From Ignavibacteriota bacterium (GTDB lineage Bacteria; Bacteroidota; Ignavibacteria; Ignavibacteriales; Ignavibacteriaceae), in assembly GCA_013285405.1 (NCBI GenBank), contig CP053446.1, forward strand, positions 124,001 to 188,000: a stretch of DNA of 64,000 nucleotides, given 5' to 3'. A program made the position numbers and the translations under genes. Each line of letters opens with the position of its first letter. The stretch's first letter is position 1. The notes below the pieces were generated by a model. That model made no database searches, was not told where the DNA came from, and saw only the letters and a list, made by a program, of their open reading frames with translations. Positions 1-8,427 of the stretch are shown piece by piece.

Positions 1-1
1 T

Positions 2-1006
2 TTAATTGGTGATAACGGAACCGGAATATTCCGGAGTACAGATTATGGTGTTACATGGTCACAAGCATATAGTACTTCAGGTGAAATACCGACAATCTCT
101 ATTAATTATACAACACCGGGAATAGCCTGGGCTACTAAATGGGGCGGTGGTGGTGGATTATTAAAATCAACTAATTATGGTTCTACATGGAATTTGCAAT
201 CTGGTTTTACCGGAACGAGTATGTGGGGAGTTCACGTTCAACCAACAGACGGAAATATGGTTATTGCTGGTTGTTATTCCTGTGGAGCTTCATGGAGAAC
301 AAAAAATGGTGGACAAACCTGGACTCAAATTTCAATTGGCGGATCAAACTATCAATATTCAATTGTTGATTCAATGACACAGTTTGCTGCTCAAAGCAGC
401 GGATTTTATAAACTGGAATCTCAATACTTTATTCCTGTTGAATTGGCTTCATTCGTCGCTGAATTATCCGGTAATGATGTAACACTTAGCTGGACAACGG
501 CAACTGAGCTAAACAATCAAGGTTTTGAAATTGAACAAAGTTTTGATAACCAAAACTTCAATAAAATAGGATTCGTACCGGGATTTGGAACAACAACTGA
601 AATGAAATCATATTCTTTCATCATTCCTGATGTCAATGCGGTTGTTCAGTATTATAGATTAAAACAAATTGATTTTGACGGAACATCAACAACTTTTAAT
701 TCTGTTGAAGTAACAGGACCAATGCCAGATAATTTTGTACTTAACCAAAATCATCCAAATCCATTTAATCCTTCAACAACTATTTCGTTCACATTACCCG
801 TCGAATCGTATGTAACAATAAAATTATTTAATATGCTTGGACAGGAAGTTGCTAAGATTGCAGATGGAAGTTTTCAAACCGGGAGCCATAACTTTGAGTT
901 TAACGCACAGAACTTAACAAGTGGTGCTTACATTTATACGTTAGAAGCTAATGGAGTGAATGGACAGGTGTTCAAATCAACAAAGAAAATGTTGCTGCTG
1001 CGTTAA
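2..1006 (+). CDS. T9SS-sorted secreted protein with BNR-like repeats (5' end outside window)
   Basis: The reading frame is open from the window edge, so the N-terminus is missing. The visible part starts with BNR/sialidase-type repeats ('GIFRSTDYGVTWS', 'LKSTNYGSTWN', 'WRTKNGGQTWT'), typical of beta-propeller surface proteins. A linker beginning 'IPVELASFVAELSGNDV' leads into a fibronectin-like module with 'WTTATELNNQGFEIEQS', common in Ignavibacteria T9SS cargo. The last ~85 residues are a T9SS type A sorting domain ('QNHPNPFNPSTTISF', ending 'STKKMLLLR'). The protein is expected to be exported by Sec, moved across the outer membrane by T9SS and anchored or released at the surface. Substrate and role are unknown. 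A hairpin terminator follows at 1047. Confidence 0.85.
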   Translation, partial: LIGDNGTGIFRSTDYGVTWSQAYSTSGEIPTISINYTTPGIAWATKWGGGGGLLKSTNYGSTWNLQSGFTGTSMWGVHVQPTDGNMVIAGCYSCGASWRTKNGGQTWTQISIGGSNYQYSIVDSMTQFAAQSSGFYKLESQYFIPVELASFVAELSGNDVTLSWTTATELNNQGFEIEQSFDNQNFNKIGFVPGFGTTTEMKSYSFIIPDVNAVVQYYRLKQIDFDGTSTTFNSVEVTGPMPDNFVLNQNHPNPFNPSTTISFTLPVESYVTIKLFNMLGQEVAKIADGSFQTGSHNFEFNAQNLTSGAYIYTLEANGVNGQVFKSTKKMLLLR

Positions 1007-1046
1007 AGAATTATCATTGATATAATTTTGTTTTTCATTTATTATG

Positions 1047-1072
1047 AAGTCCCGGTTTTCGGGACTTTTTAA
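1047..1072 (+). terminator. Rho-independent terminator
   Basis: A perfect 7-bp stem (AGTCCCG / CGGGACT) with a 5-nt loop is followed by a T run. It sits 40 bp after the first T9SS gene and just before the ribosome binding site of the next. Confidence 0.8.
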
Positions 1073-1086
1073 TTCAGGAGATACCT

Positions 1087-1941
1087 ATGAAAATAAATTT
1101 TATTCTTGTTTTAGCTTTTATTTCTTTCATCGCTTATGCAAATATCGATTATCTGCATGGAATTGTTGGGATGACTTTAAGAGATGGAGGAATCGGTTGT
1201 ATCTGTCACAATATTGAATCTAACGATTCTGTTTTTGTTTGGATTGAAGGACCGGATAGTGTAAAAAGAAATTCTACCCAACAGTTTAAACTATTTATGA
1301 GCGGTGGTCCGGCAATTGCCGGTGGTTTTAATTTAGCAAGTTATTTTGGGGAACTCGACTCTGTTGACACTTTAACACATGTAATGTTCGGCGAACTAAC
1401 TCACACGCAGCCAAATCCATTCATAAATGATACTGTATCTTGGAATTTTTTATATACCGCACCCGATTCAATTTTAACTGATACGATTTATTCTGTCGGA
1501 AACAGTGTTAATTGGGACAGCATACCAAGTAACTTTGATCAGTGGAACTTTGGTCAGAATTTTGCAGTTCAGGTAACCGATTACCCAGTAAATCTGAGTA
1601 ATGAAAATAAATCGCCAAAAGATTTTGTGCTATATCAGAATTATCCTAACCCATTTAATCCTTCAACCAGAATTAGTTTTCAAATTTCAGATTTCGGATT
1701 CGTTAGTCTGAAAGTTTATGATATTCTTGGAAATGAAATTGCTGTTTTGGTAAATGGAAATTTAGCTGCAGGTGAATATGAGGTTGAATTCAATATTAAC
1801 TCGGTCGAAAACCGAGACCTCACATCCGGAATATACTTTTACCAGTTGACTCAAGAAGGTCCTGAATCAAACCCGACTGACAGTGATGTAGGTTTAGAAC
1901 AAGGTTTTGCCGAAACAAAAAAAATGATTCTTTTAAAGTAG
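1087..1941 (+). CDS. T9SS-sorted protein with choice-of-anchor V-like (Reeler-like) domain
   Basis: A 284-aa protein with a clear signal peptide (MKINFILVLAFISFIAYA) and a good ribosome binding site (AGGAG, 7 nt before the ATG). Residues ~20-165 contain 'GGIGCICHN', then 'GPDSVKRNSTQQFKLFMSGG' and 'AGGFNLASYFGEL', the layout of choice-of-anchor V domains, in which a Cys/His cluster precedes a beta-sandwich. The cluster is CxCH, not the CxxCH of a covalent haem site, so haem binding is not claimed. A T9SS type A domain follows ('QNYPNPFNPSTRISF', final 'ETKKMILLK'). That domain carries two extra loops: one encoded by a small palindrome at 1800-1816, and one rich in Asp/Glu near residues 258-272. 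Ligand unknown. Confidence 0.8.
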   Translation: MKINFILVLAFISFIAYANIDYLHGIVGMTLRDGGIGCICHNIESNDSVFVWIEGPDSVKRNSTQQFKLFMSGGPAIAGGFNLASYFGELDSVDTLTHVMFGELTHTQPNPFINDTVSWNFLYTAPDSILTDTIYSVGNSVNWDSIPSNFDQWNFGQNFAVQVTDYPVNLSNENKSPKDFVLYQNYPNPFNPSTRISFQISDFGFVSLKVYDILGNEIAVLVNGNLAAGEYEVEFNINSVENRDLTSGIYFYQLTQEGPESNPTDSDVGLEQGFAETKKMILLK

Positions 1942-1957
1942 TTCTGGATAAGGATTT

Positions 1958-2638
1958 TTAAATTCCCGGATATACGCCAAGAAAAATCATCAGGAAACCA
2001 ATAGTATCATAAATTCCATGAGCTAAAATTGCTGCCCAGAGATTTCTGTTTGTTGCGAAGTAAAGCCAGGCAAATATGAAACCTGTTATTGCTGTGATGA
2101 TCATCCCGGATAAACCCTGATACAGATGACCGAAGCCAAATAACAAATTGGAAAGTATCAGTCCAACAATCCATCCTGTATTATTTCTGTTGAACAAATC
2201 TGCAATCCTGTGCATCAGGTAACCACGATAAATCATTTCTTCAATGAATGCAGCAAATGTCCATGATAATACAAAATAAAAAAGTAATTGAGGAACATTT
2301 CCCACCATTGGTCTGAAAAAACTAACATCAGGAATATCGCCAGTTAGCTTTCCGAGGAAAGGTTCAATAACATAAAGGCTTAATCCCTGAAAAATAATTC
2401 CGACTAACAATGCGAGTGATATTGTCTTCTTCCAGTTTTCTGGTTTCTTTAAACCAAAATCGCTCCACCCTTTTCCTCTCAACCATAATGAAAACCAGGC
2501 ATAAAGAACAATAGCTAATATTATAAACTGTGTTATCCAGCCAAGTTCTATTGCTAGTAAAATGAAAATTGCTAGTGATAACTCAACGAAGGTAATCCAT
2601 CTGTTGTGTTCGATAAATGATTTTATTTGTTCGCGCAT
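1958..2638 (-). CDS. CPBP family intramembrane metalloprotease
   Basis: A 226-aa polytopic membrane protein with about six to seven hydrophobic segments. It carries the three CPBP (Abi/CAAX protease) motifs: EEMIYR near residue 133 (EExxxR), 'LLFGFGHLYQG' (FxxxH) and 'AAILAHGIYDTIG' (HxxxD/N). These residues form the membrane-embedded active site in the family. In bacteria, family members are linked to protein processing, bacteriocin self-immunity or membrane stress; nothing here identifies the substrate. It converges on the upstream T9SS gene (16 bp between stops) and is divergent from the APC permease. Start chosen at the only upstream ATG. Confidence 0.9.
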   Translation of the reverse strand: MREQIKSFIEHNRWITFVELSLAIFILLAIELGWITQFIILAIVLYAWFSLWLRGKGWSDFGLKKPENWKKTISLALLVGIIFQGLSLYVIEPFLGKLTGDIPDVSFFRPMVGNVPQLLFYFVLSWTFAAFIEEMIYRGYLMHRIADLFNRNNTGWIVGLILSNLLFGFGHLYQGLSGMIITAITGFIFAWLYFATNRNLWAAILAHGIYDTIGFLMIFLGVYPGI

Positions 2639-2962
2639 AGGTGATTGTTAATTTTTTGTCTAAATAAATTAGAAGTATCTTAAAACAGAATAAACACTTT
2701 CAATTAACTGTCCTTCGATTGATGGAATCATTACATTATGGGCAAACAAAGATATAGATGAAGTATAAATCAATCAACATTTTGGATCATCATAATTAAA
2801 ATTCATTATTCTTAAAAATTGAGTTCCAAGAAAAAAAATTTAGGAAAATTTGAAATAACTAATTAGTTTTCACAACATATTAATCTAAACTAAATTGTAA
2901 TTGCAGTTTCATTTGTAAAAGTTTATCCCAAAATCTACTCACATATTTAAAAGTTATCCCGG
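2639..2962. other. Intergenic region between divergent genes
   Basis: These 324 AT-rich bases separate the divergent CPBP protease and APC permease, so both promoters should lie here. No RNA gene, long inverted repeat or coding potential was recognised. Confidence 0.5.
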
Positions 2963-4465
2963 ATGAAAAAATACTTTATTAAAAAGCCACTTCATATCCT
3001 GCTGGAAGAAGTACACGGTGAGAATCGATTAAGAAGAATTCTTGGCCCGGTTGCATTGACAAGCCTTGGAGTTGGAGCGATAATCGGAACCGGAATTTTT
3101 GTCCTGACCGGCGTAGCTGCACATGATAAAGCAGGCGCAGCAGTTGTGCTTTCATTTTCGGTCGCTGGTATTGCCTGTATCTTTGCAGCATTATGTTATG
3201 CTGAATTCGCTTCAATGGTTCCCGTTGCCGGTTCTGCTTATACTTATGCATACGCTACTCTTGGTGAATTATTTGCATGGATAATTGGTTGGGATCTTAT
3301 TCTTGAATATGCTGTTGCTTCTGCTACAGTTGCACACGGATGGTCTCACTACTTTCAGGATTTTATCGGGATTATCGGGTTACATCTTCCGCCTGAATTA
3401 ACAAAAGCACCGTTTGATTTTGATGTTGCAACAGGACAGTTCGTCTCAACAGGTTCAGTCGTTGATATTACAGCTATAATAATCGCACTGATTATTACTA
3501 TAATACTTGTTAAAGGAATTAAAGAGAGCTCAGGATTTAATACAAGTATGGTAATAATAAAGTTAGCTGTTGTTTTACTTGTAATAATTGTCGGTGCAAT
3601 GTATATAAATTCAGCTAACTGGGAACCATTTGCACCTTTCGGTTATGCTGGTTTGAGTATTTTCGGTCATACAATCTGGGGTGAAACCGGAGCCGGAGGA
3701 GTTCCGGTTGGAGTTCTTGCAGGTGCTGCGATGATATTTTTTGCTTACATAGGTTTTGATTCTGTCTCTACTCATGCAGAGGAAGCAAAGAGACCACACC
3801 GTGATGTCCCGATTGGTATTATTACTTCTCTGATTTTGTGTACAGTACTTTATATTCTGGTCTCCGGTGTAATTACAGGAATGGTGCCTTACGACAAAAT
3901 TGATATTGACGCACCCGTGTCAAATGCATTCAAACAAGTTGGTTTGGAGTGGGCACAATTCATCGTTTCGCTTGGAGCAATTGCCGGAATAACATCCGTC
4001 CTTCTAGTTATGATGCTTAGTCAACCAAGAATTTTCCTGGCAATGGCTCGTGATGGTCTTCTTCCTGAAAATATTTTTGGTGCAGTTCATGAAAAATTCC
4101 GGACGCCATGGAAATCAACTATTCTTACAGGAATTTTTGTTGCTCTGTTAGGTGGATTTTTGCCGCTGAGAATACTGGCAGAACTTGTGAATATAGGTAC
4201 CTTGTTCGCATTTGTTGTAGTGTGTGCGGCTGTACTGATAATGAGAAAAACTCATCCTGAGGCTGAAAGACCATTTAAAGCGCCTTTGTTTCCGTTCGTT
4301 CCTATAATGGGAATTATAACCTGCCTCATTCTTATGTTTTCACTTCCCGAAGAAAATTGGTTGAGATTATTTGTTTGGCTGGCAATTGGTTTTGCAATCT
4401 ATTTCCTTTATAGTGTAAAACACAGTAAGCTTAGAAAGCTAAACCAAAATGAATTGAAAGATTAA
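2963..4465 (+). CDS. APC family amino acid permease
   Basis: A 500-aa secondary transporter of the amino acid-polyamine-organocation superfamily, closest in style to the cationic amino acid transporter (CAT/YfnA) group. After a short cytoplasmic N-terminus, 'LGVGAIIGTGIFVLTGVAA' is the conserved first helix with the unwound GxG substrate site. About twelve to fourteen hydrophobic segments follow, with 'FFAYIGFDSVSTHAEEAKRP' (TM6 and the adjoining loop) and 'ARDGLLPENIFGAVHEKFRTP' (conserved loop near TM8). Length is typical. It should import amino acids by proton-coupled or exchange transport; the substrate cannot be read from sequence. It is monocistronic, with a strong hairpin terminator right after the stop. 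Confidence 0.93.
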   Translation: MKKYFIKKPLHILLEEVHGENRLRRILGPVALTSLGVGAIIGTGIFVLTGVAAHDKAGAAVVLSFSVAGIACIFAALCYAEFASMVPVAGSAYTYAYATLGELFAWIIGWDLILEYAVASATVAHGWSHYFQDFIGIIGLHLPPELTKAPFDFDVATGQFVSTGSVVDITAIIIALIITIILVKGIKESSGFNTSMVIIKLAVVLLVIIVGAMYINSANWEPFAPFGYAGLSIFGHTIWGETGAGGVPVGVLAGAAMIFFAYIGFDSVSTHAEEAKRPHRDVPIGIITSLILCTVLYILVSGVITGMVPYDKIDIDAPVSNAFKQVGLEWAQFIVSLGAIAGITSVLLVMMLSQPRIFLAMARDGLLPENIFGAVHEKFRTPWKSTILTGIFVALLGGFLPLRILAELVNIGTLFAFVVVCAAVLIMRKTHPEAERPFKAPLFPFVPIMGIITCLILMFSLPEENWLRLFVWLAIGFAIYFLYSVKHSKLRKLNQNELKD

Positions 4466-4469
4466 AGTT

Positions 4470-4499
4470 CAGGGACACTTTATGCTGTGTCCCTGTTTC
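4470..4499 (+). terminator. Rho-independent terminator of the APC permease gene
   Basis: A perfect 9-bp stem (CAGGGACAC / GTGTCCCTG, 4470-4478 and 4487-4495) with an 8-nt loop begins 5 bp after the stop codon and is followed by TTTC. Confidence 0.85.
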
Positions 4500-4570
4500 A
4501 TCCTATACATAATAATATTAGTACTGCAATTATGTAGCGAAGCTCGCTTCTATAACTTTTATTCCGTTCT

Positions 4571-4693
4571 TCAAAATATATTCACTAGAAAATTTTTTCT
4601 GAACTTTTCTTGAAGTGGATTATACTCTACAGCTTGCATATCTCTGAAGAGTCTTTCCATTCCAAAATTTCTGTAAAATCTCCGTCCACCAAC
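4571..4693 (-). pseudogene. Relic of an acyl-CoA dehydrogenase C-terminus
   Basis: A 40-codon minus-strand frame reads 'VGGRRFYRNFGMERLFRD' followed by 'MQAVEYNPLQEKFRK' and a stop. This matches the C-terminal helix region of acyl-CoA dehydrogenases, where the usual pattern is VGG..YYR..P.ERL.RD....-.HPL.EK. The frame is closed two codons upstream by TAA, and the rest of the ~380-aa enzyme is absent. A short open stretch at ~4700-4760 does not clearly continue it. It is therefore a decayed remnant, not an expressed gene. Recognition is by eye and needs a protein search. Confidence 0.6.
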
Positions 4694-4857
4694 TGCTGAT
4701 TAAAAAGAGTGTTCAATAATCGCGATACATTTCAAAAAGTATTCTACCGATTTCAAATTTGTTATAATAATCACTCGTGCGAATATCCACGAATAGGTTT
4801 AACAAATTCTTGAACTATAAAATATTTGTATTACAAAAATTGACTGAATAAATTTTT

Positions 4858-5307
4858 CTAATACGATGCTTTTTCTTCGCCACTTAATGGATCAATATAC
4901 AGTTTAGGTTTATTTGCTGATTTACGGAATTTAACTTCCCACAAGCCATCTTCGAATTCAACTTCTTTTATATCTTTTGTTCCCTTGGATTCAAGTGATT
5001 CGATGATCGTCGAGATTAGCAGAGCATCTGCAGGCGGTAATTCTTCTCTGTCAGTTCCTTTCCTGAACTTTTCCATACCAGAAATCGGATCAATATAAAG
5101 TTTCTGGCATTCACCCGAATTGCAAACTTTTACTTCCCACAAACCTTCATCAAGTTCGGCATTTGCAATGATTCCAATTTTCTGAGCTTCAACCGATTTT
5201 AATATTGACGAGAGAGGTTGACTATTTGCAAGCTGCGGCTGACCTATTGAAAATGAACAGAGCGTAAGAGTTATTATAAAAACTGATAAGATATTTCTGG
5301 TGTTCAT
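4858..5307 (-). CDS. Secreted protein with two PepSY-like repeats
   Basis: A 149-aa protein with a signal peptide (MNTRNILSVFIITLTLCSFS) and two copies of a ~45-residue unit. Each copy has a helix, then 'GLWEVKVCNSGECQKLYIDP' or 'GLWEVKFRKSANKPKLYIDP', then 'SG.EK'. This is the PepSY-like pattern, in which the motif ...WEVKV....G....Y.DP.TG.. forms a small alpha/beta fold. PepSY modules often regulate proteases or sit near the envelope; a precise role is not known. It lies alone on the minus strand, away from any sensor kinase or peptidase operon. The first repeat has two cysteines four residues apart (CNSGEC) that could form a disulphide outside the cytoplasm. Confidence 0.75.
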   Translation of the reverse strand: MNTRNILSVFIITLTLCSFSIGQPQLANSQPLSSILKSVEAQKIGIIANAELDEGLWEVKVCNSGECQKLYIDPISGMEKFRKGTDREELPPADALLISTIIESLESKGTKDIKEVEFEDGLWEVKFRKSANKPKLYIDPLSGEEKASY

Positions 5308-5541
5308 AATTTTTCCTCATTTTTATTTGTGATTTATTTTTTAAAAAAAAGAAAAGAAAGAACTTGTCGGAAAATAGGAAATAGAAATGAAGCGGTCAAT
5401 GAATAGCAAATATTTCGTGATACAGATCAAATATTATTCTATCCGATCAAATCAATGATGTATTACCATTAGCATATAAATATTATTATCGGAACGAAAA
5501 TAATTACTCCTGCGGAAATGCTTTTCTAAATTTTGCTATCC
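5308..5541. other. Intergenic region upstream of the PepSY gene
   Basis: AT-rich, with a polypurine stretch around 5338-5362. It should contain the minus-strand promoter for the PepSY protein. Nothing else was recognised. From 5542 the sequence reads as the detached tail of the M28 peptidase's sorting domain. Confidence 0.4.
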
Positions 5542-5703
5542 TCACTTCAAAAGCAAAATTTTATGCGTATAATTTTTTTTCGATGTTCTCAATACAATGA
5601 AATATACGCCGCTAGATAATGAATTTCCTTCCAGATGAATTTTGTGATCGCCGGATTTTCTGAATCCTGTAAAAATATTACTTACCTTTTCACCAAGACA
5701 GCT
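5542..5703 (-). pseudogene. Detached tail of a T9SS sorting domain (after an in-frame stop)
   Basis: Directly after the TAA of the M28 peptidase, the same frame stays open for 53 more codons: 'SCLGEKVSNIFTGFRKSG', then 'LSSGVYFIVL' and a terminal 'YTHKILLLK' before TGA. This is the second half of a T9SS type A domain. The sequence 'NISLDL-stop-SCLGEKV' lines up with 'VSLKVYDxLGxEV' in neighbouring cargo, with the stop at the conserved Tyr (TAT or TAC changed to TAA). No frameshift is needed. See the M28 entry. Confidence 0.85.
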
Positions 5704-6744
5704 TTACAAATCTAATGAAATGTTATCATCATCAGTTAAATAATATTGAATTATTGTAGAGCTGTTAAACGGATTCGGATAGTTTGTAATAGAAAATGCT
5801 GATGGAAGAATGCCATCATCCGGTACAGAAACCACAAAATTTTCAAGAGCGAGTGCTGCAATTGTTGCGATACCAAGTTTAGAAACATTATGAAAGTAGG
5901 TTAAATTAAATTTATCAATTCTGTCCTGACTGCTATGATAATACGGATTGAAATCACCTCCGTAGTAAGCTTCACTAAAACAAATCGCCGAATAATTGTG
6001 CTGCCAGAATGATGAGTGATCGCTTGCCGTTGTTCCCGGATTATATACAACCGGTACAGTCGGCAAGTTATACAATGTATCAATGTTTTTCATAAAATTA
6101 CCAAGTAAAACAGAATTAGAAATATTACGTGTGTGAATATCCATTAGCCCATCGTTATTACTATCCCAGCCAGACATTTCAAATTGTATTACACCTTTAA
6201 TGTTTAATTGATTTGAATCAGCTTGTTCAGCAAAAAAAGCGCTTCCAACCAAACCAATTTCTTCCTCATCCCAAAATCCATAAACGATCGAATACTCAAA
6301 CTGATAAGATGATAATATTCTTGCAGCTTCTACAACTCCCGCACAACCGCTTGCATCATCATCAGCACAGAAATAGGTTACAGCATCATAATGAGCGCTG
6401 TAGATATAGTATTCTTCAGGGTAGAGCGTTCCCCGTTGAATTGCATAAATATTTCTTCCACTCGCACTGTAATGCTGGTCGTAAATTTCTAAACCATAAC
6501 CTGTTAATTTTTCTTTAATGTATTCAGCAGCCAGATCATTCCCTGTTGAACTTACTCTTTGCGTTATTAACACAGTTGAATCACCAATGACAACAGAATC
6601 TTCTCCTGAAAGAATCCGGACATAAGAAACTAATGAATCTAAATTTGTTTCATCAATTACTTGCTCAATGAATGGATCATAAGTTTGACTAAAACAAAAT
6701 ATTGAGAATAAGAATTGTAATGAAAGAGTTGCTTTAAGTTTCAT
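5704..6744 (-). CDS. M28 family zinc aminopeptidase, sorting domain interrupted by TAA
   Basis: The ATG at 6744 is chosen because it gives a clean signal peptide (MKLKATLSLQFLFSIFCFSQ); a TTG four codons upstream is also open. The M28 catalytic domain shows the di-zinc residues in order: 'SAHYDAV' (His-x-Asp), 'DDDASGCAGV' (bridging Asp), 'WDEEEIGLVGS' (catalytic and ligand Glu), 'QFEMSGWDSNNDG' (Asp) and 'YYHSSQDRID' (last His). The enzyme should remove N-terminal residues from peptides outside the cytoplasm. A T9SS domain starts with 'TNYPNPFNSSTIIQYY' but stops at TAA within 'ISLDL', although the rest is intact downstream to 5542. If real, the product lacks its secretion signal unless the stop is read through. 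Confidence 0.88.
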   Translation of the reverse strand: MKLKATLSLQFLFSIFCFSQTYDPFIEQVIDETNLDSLVSYVRILSGEDSVVIGDSTVLITQRVSSTGNDLAAEYIKEKLTGYGLEIYDQHYSASGRNIYAIQRGTLYPEEYYIYSAHYDAVTYFCADDDASGCAGVVEAARILSSYQFEYSIVYGFWDEEEIGLVGSAFFAEQADSNQLNIKGVIQFEMSGWDSNNDGLMDIHTRNISNSVLLGNFMKNIDTLYNLPTVPVVYNPGTTASDHSSFWQHNYSAICFSEAYYGGDFNPYYHSSQDRIDKFNLTYFHNVSKLGIATIAALALENFVVSVPDDGILPSAFSITNYPNPFNSSTIIQYYLTDDDNISLDL

Positions 6745-6767
6745 AATAACTACCAAATAATTTTTAG

Positions 6768-6906
6768 AGACTTCTGAATTATTATCGATGGGTCACTCTG
6801 AATCCGGCAACTGCCGGATTTTTTAATTTAAAAACAAGATATTTCACTCTTGCCTCGCCGGCAGGCAGTTCGCTCAACATGATAATTATTGATTATTCAG
6901 AAGTCT
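6768..6906. repeat. Small inverted-repeat element with nested palindromes
   Basis: Perfect 11-bp ends AGACTTCTGAA (6768-6778) and TTCAGAAGTCT (6896-6906) enclose ~139 bp. Inside are an 8-bp stem palindrome (AATCCGGC / GCCGGATT at 6801-6820, followed by TTTT) and a GCC-rich piece of the CCTGCC palindrome family near 6851-6868. The structure resembles the element at 16070-16224 and may be a non-autonomous mobile or REP-type unit. The inner hairpin could also terminate plus-strand transcription, but no plus-strand gene precedes it. Confidence 0.5.
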
Positions 6907-6942
6907 TTATAAAATAAATAAAGATTACTTTAAAAATAAATA

Positions 6943-7431
6943 TCATCGTTTCGGTTTAGTTTGTGACCAGTGAGAACTTATCAGTTTCCAATCCCCTTCA
7001 ATCAGTTTGTAAACTTCAGTTGTATTAAAATATTCCTTGCTGCCTTCCTTCATAAATCCAATAAAGTTGAAAGTAAGAATACCAATTTCACCATGCATTT
7101 GAACCTGCGGATCAAGCAATTCATAATCGGGAAAGCTGAATGTTCCGTTAAAAGCAGCTATCCAATCATGAAAATCATTTTTACCTGTGCAGCGTTTTTC
7201 CAGACCGGGATCAAAATAAGTTATTTCTTCGGCAGCAGCTTCGATGAATCCGAATGTATCGCCTGTTATCCAGCGGTCTAGTATTGCTTTTTCTTTTGCA
7301 ATTATTCTTTCTTGTGGTTTCATTTGTGTTGAATCTCCTTTAGAATAACAGAAATCAGAATTATTAGCTATAAATATTGTTGATGAGATTTCAACTATAA
7401 AAATTATTACAGACAATTTTTTAATAAACAT
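6943..7431 (-). CDS. Secreted NTF2-like (SnoaL/DUF4440-type) protein
   Basis: A 162-aa protein with an N-terminal hydrophobic segment (~residues 8-24), probably a signal peptide or anchor. Residues ~45-155 form one NTF2-like fold: helix 'EKAILDRWITGDTFGFIEAA', 'EITYFDPG', then beta strands ending 'STEVYKLIEGDWKLISSHWS' in style (here 'NTTEVYKLIEGDWKLISS'). The final '.DGDWKIVHSHWS'-like strand is characteristic of the DUF4440/SnoaL group. Members are often ketosteroid-isomerase-like or simply ligand-binding; no catalytic residues can be assigned with confidence. It is a single minus-strand gene. Confidence 0.75.
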   Translation of the reverse strand: MFIKKLSVIIFIVEISSTIFIANNSDFCYSKGDSTQMKPQERIIAKEKAILDRWITGDTFGFIEAAAEEITYFDPGLEKRCTGKNDFHDWIAAFNGTFSFPDYELLDPQVQMHGEIGILTFNFIGFMKEGSKEYFNTTEVYKLIEGDWKLISSHWSQTKPKR

Positions 7432-7619
7432 AATTACTCCCTTGTTTTTAACAGATGTCCTCTTGAATCTCTCGATACTTTATTTATTAATTTTGTATCT
7501 ATTAAAAATAGTCCTTTTCAATTCAAATTGTCTAAAGCAGTTGCTTTTAACCTGCTGCTCAGAACAATAATGCAGAATAAAGCACAACTGTCTCTGATTA
7601 AAAATTAATTTTGCCGGTT

Positions 7620-8234
7620 TTATTTTTCCTCGATCATTAAGGGAGTCAATGCATCAGTAGAATCCACAATCGATCCTTCAAAGCTGATTCGGGGATCGTT
7701 TATATCGACAAGTTCATTCAATTCATAGACATTGTGATAACCATATCCGTAAAGGTTTATGTAAGTTGGTATATTCAATGCCATCATCAGCGGTTTTTCT
7801 TGTGAGTTGAACTGTGCAGTAATAATGCTGCCTGAGTTAGTTACCGGCATTGCAACTTTGGACGCAAAATCAATCTGGTTGCCATCGAAATTATTGTTGC
7901 AGTAGATTAGTATTGTTGTCTCGAATGAAGGAATGACTTCTGCAAGATTGTTCTGCGTAAAATCTGTGAAACTCAGGTGCTTTGCTCCTTTCACGTGAAT
8001 GCGTTCGTAACGAAAAGTTGAACGACTATCCAGAATAATTACTCCAGGTTGATTACTCATCTTTAAGAATGTGTCGAGATCAACCAACCGTTTTTCGCGA
8101 TGTGGCTCAACTTCAGAGACAAGGTTTTTAAAGTCATCAAAACTGACTTTAGCTTTTGGGTAGGAATTGTCCTGTGCTATAACCGATGTACTAAAAAGTA
8201 TCATTGCAAATGCTGCAAGTATTTTCGCATTCAT
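7620..8234 (-). CDS. Periplasmic rhodanese-like domain protein
   Basis: The ATG at 8234 is preferred to the one two codons upstream because an AAGGA lies 6 nt before it. A signal peptide (MNAKILAAFAMILFSTSVIAQ) is followed by a rhodanese domain: 'PGVIILDSRSTFRYERIHVK' with 'GAKHLSFTDF', then 'TTILIYCNNNFDGN', where Cys is the expected sulphur-carrying residue of the active loop. The domain then continues without the usual CH2B-type motifs but includes 'YGYGYHNVYELNELVDIND'. It may move sulphur or simply bind a partner in the periplasm. The single-domain form is ~200 aa, as expected. Confidence 0.85.
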   Translation of the reverse strand: MNAKILAAFAMILFSTSVIAQDNSYPKAKVSFDDFKNLVSEVEPHREKRLVDLDTFLKMSNQPGVIILDSRSTFRYERIHVKGAKHLSFTDFTQNNLAEVIPSFETTILIYCNNNFDGNQIDFASKVAMPVTNSGSIITAQFNSQEKPLMMALNIPTYINLYGYGYHNVYELNELVDINDPRISFEGSIVDSTDALTPLMIEEK

Positions 8235-8264
8235 AACCATTCCTTTCTTTTTTTTCAGATATCG

Positions 8265-8421
8265 ATGATACTGACAATTCCCTTTTCAGAATTTAAGCTG
8301 AGTTTGCTAAAGCACAAAAAGTTTTTTACTAAGCTGCAAATCTAAAAGTTCCGAAACAGCCAAGCCTGCCTGTCAGTAGACAGGTGCGAAAAGGCAATCA
8401 GGTTGATTACTAGTTATACAG
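8265..8421 (-). repeat. attC-like repeat 1 (degraded), left edge of the cassette array
   Basis: This region aligns by eye with the repeat at 9181-9327 (shared 'AATTTA..CT.AG.TT.CTAAAG', 'AAAAGTTCC', 'GCCAA' blocks). It ends at GTTATACAG (8413-8421), six of seven bases complementary to the R''-like ATATAAC at 9183-9189. It also contains a CCTGCCTGTCAGTAGACAGG palindrome (8365-8384). The far end is not clear, so the boundary is approximate. Confidence 0.4.
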
Positions 8422-8427
8422 CTTTTG

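Noticed and set aside
1190-1215. Haem-binding c-type cytochrome motif
   Set aside because: The sequence is GCICHN (CxCH), not CxxCH; the context fits the choice-of-anchor V cluster instead.
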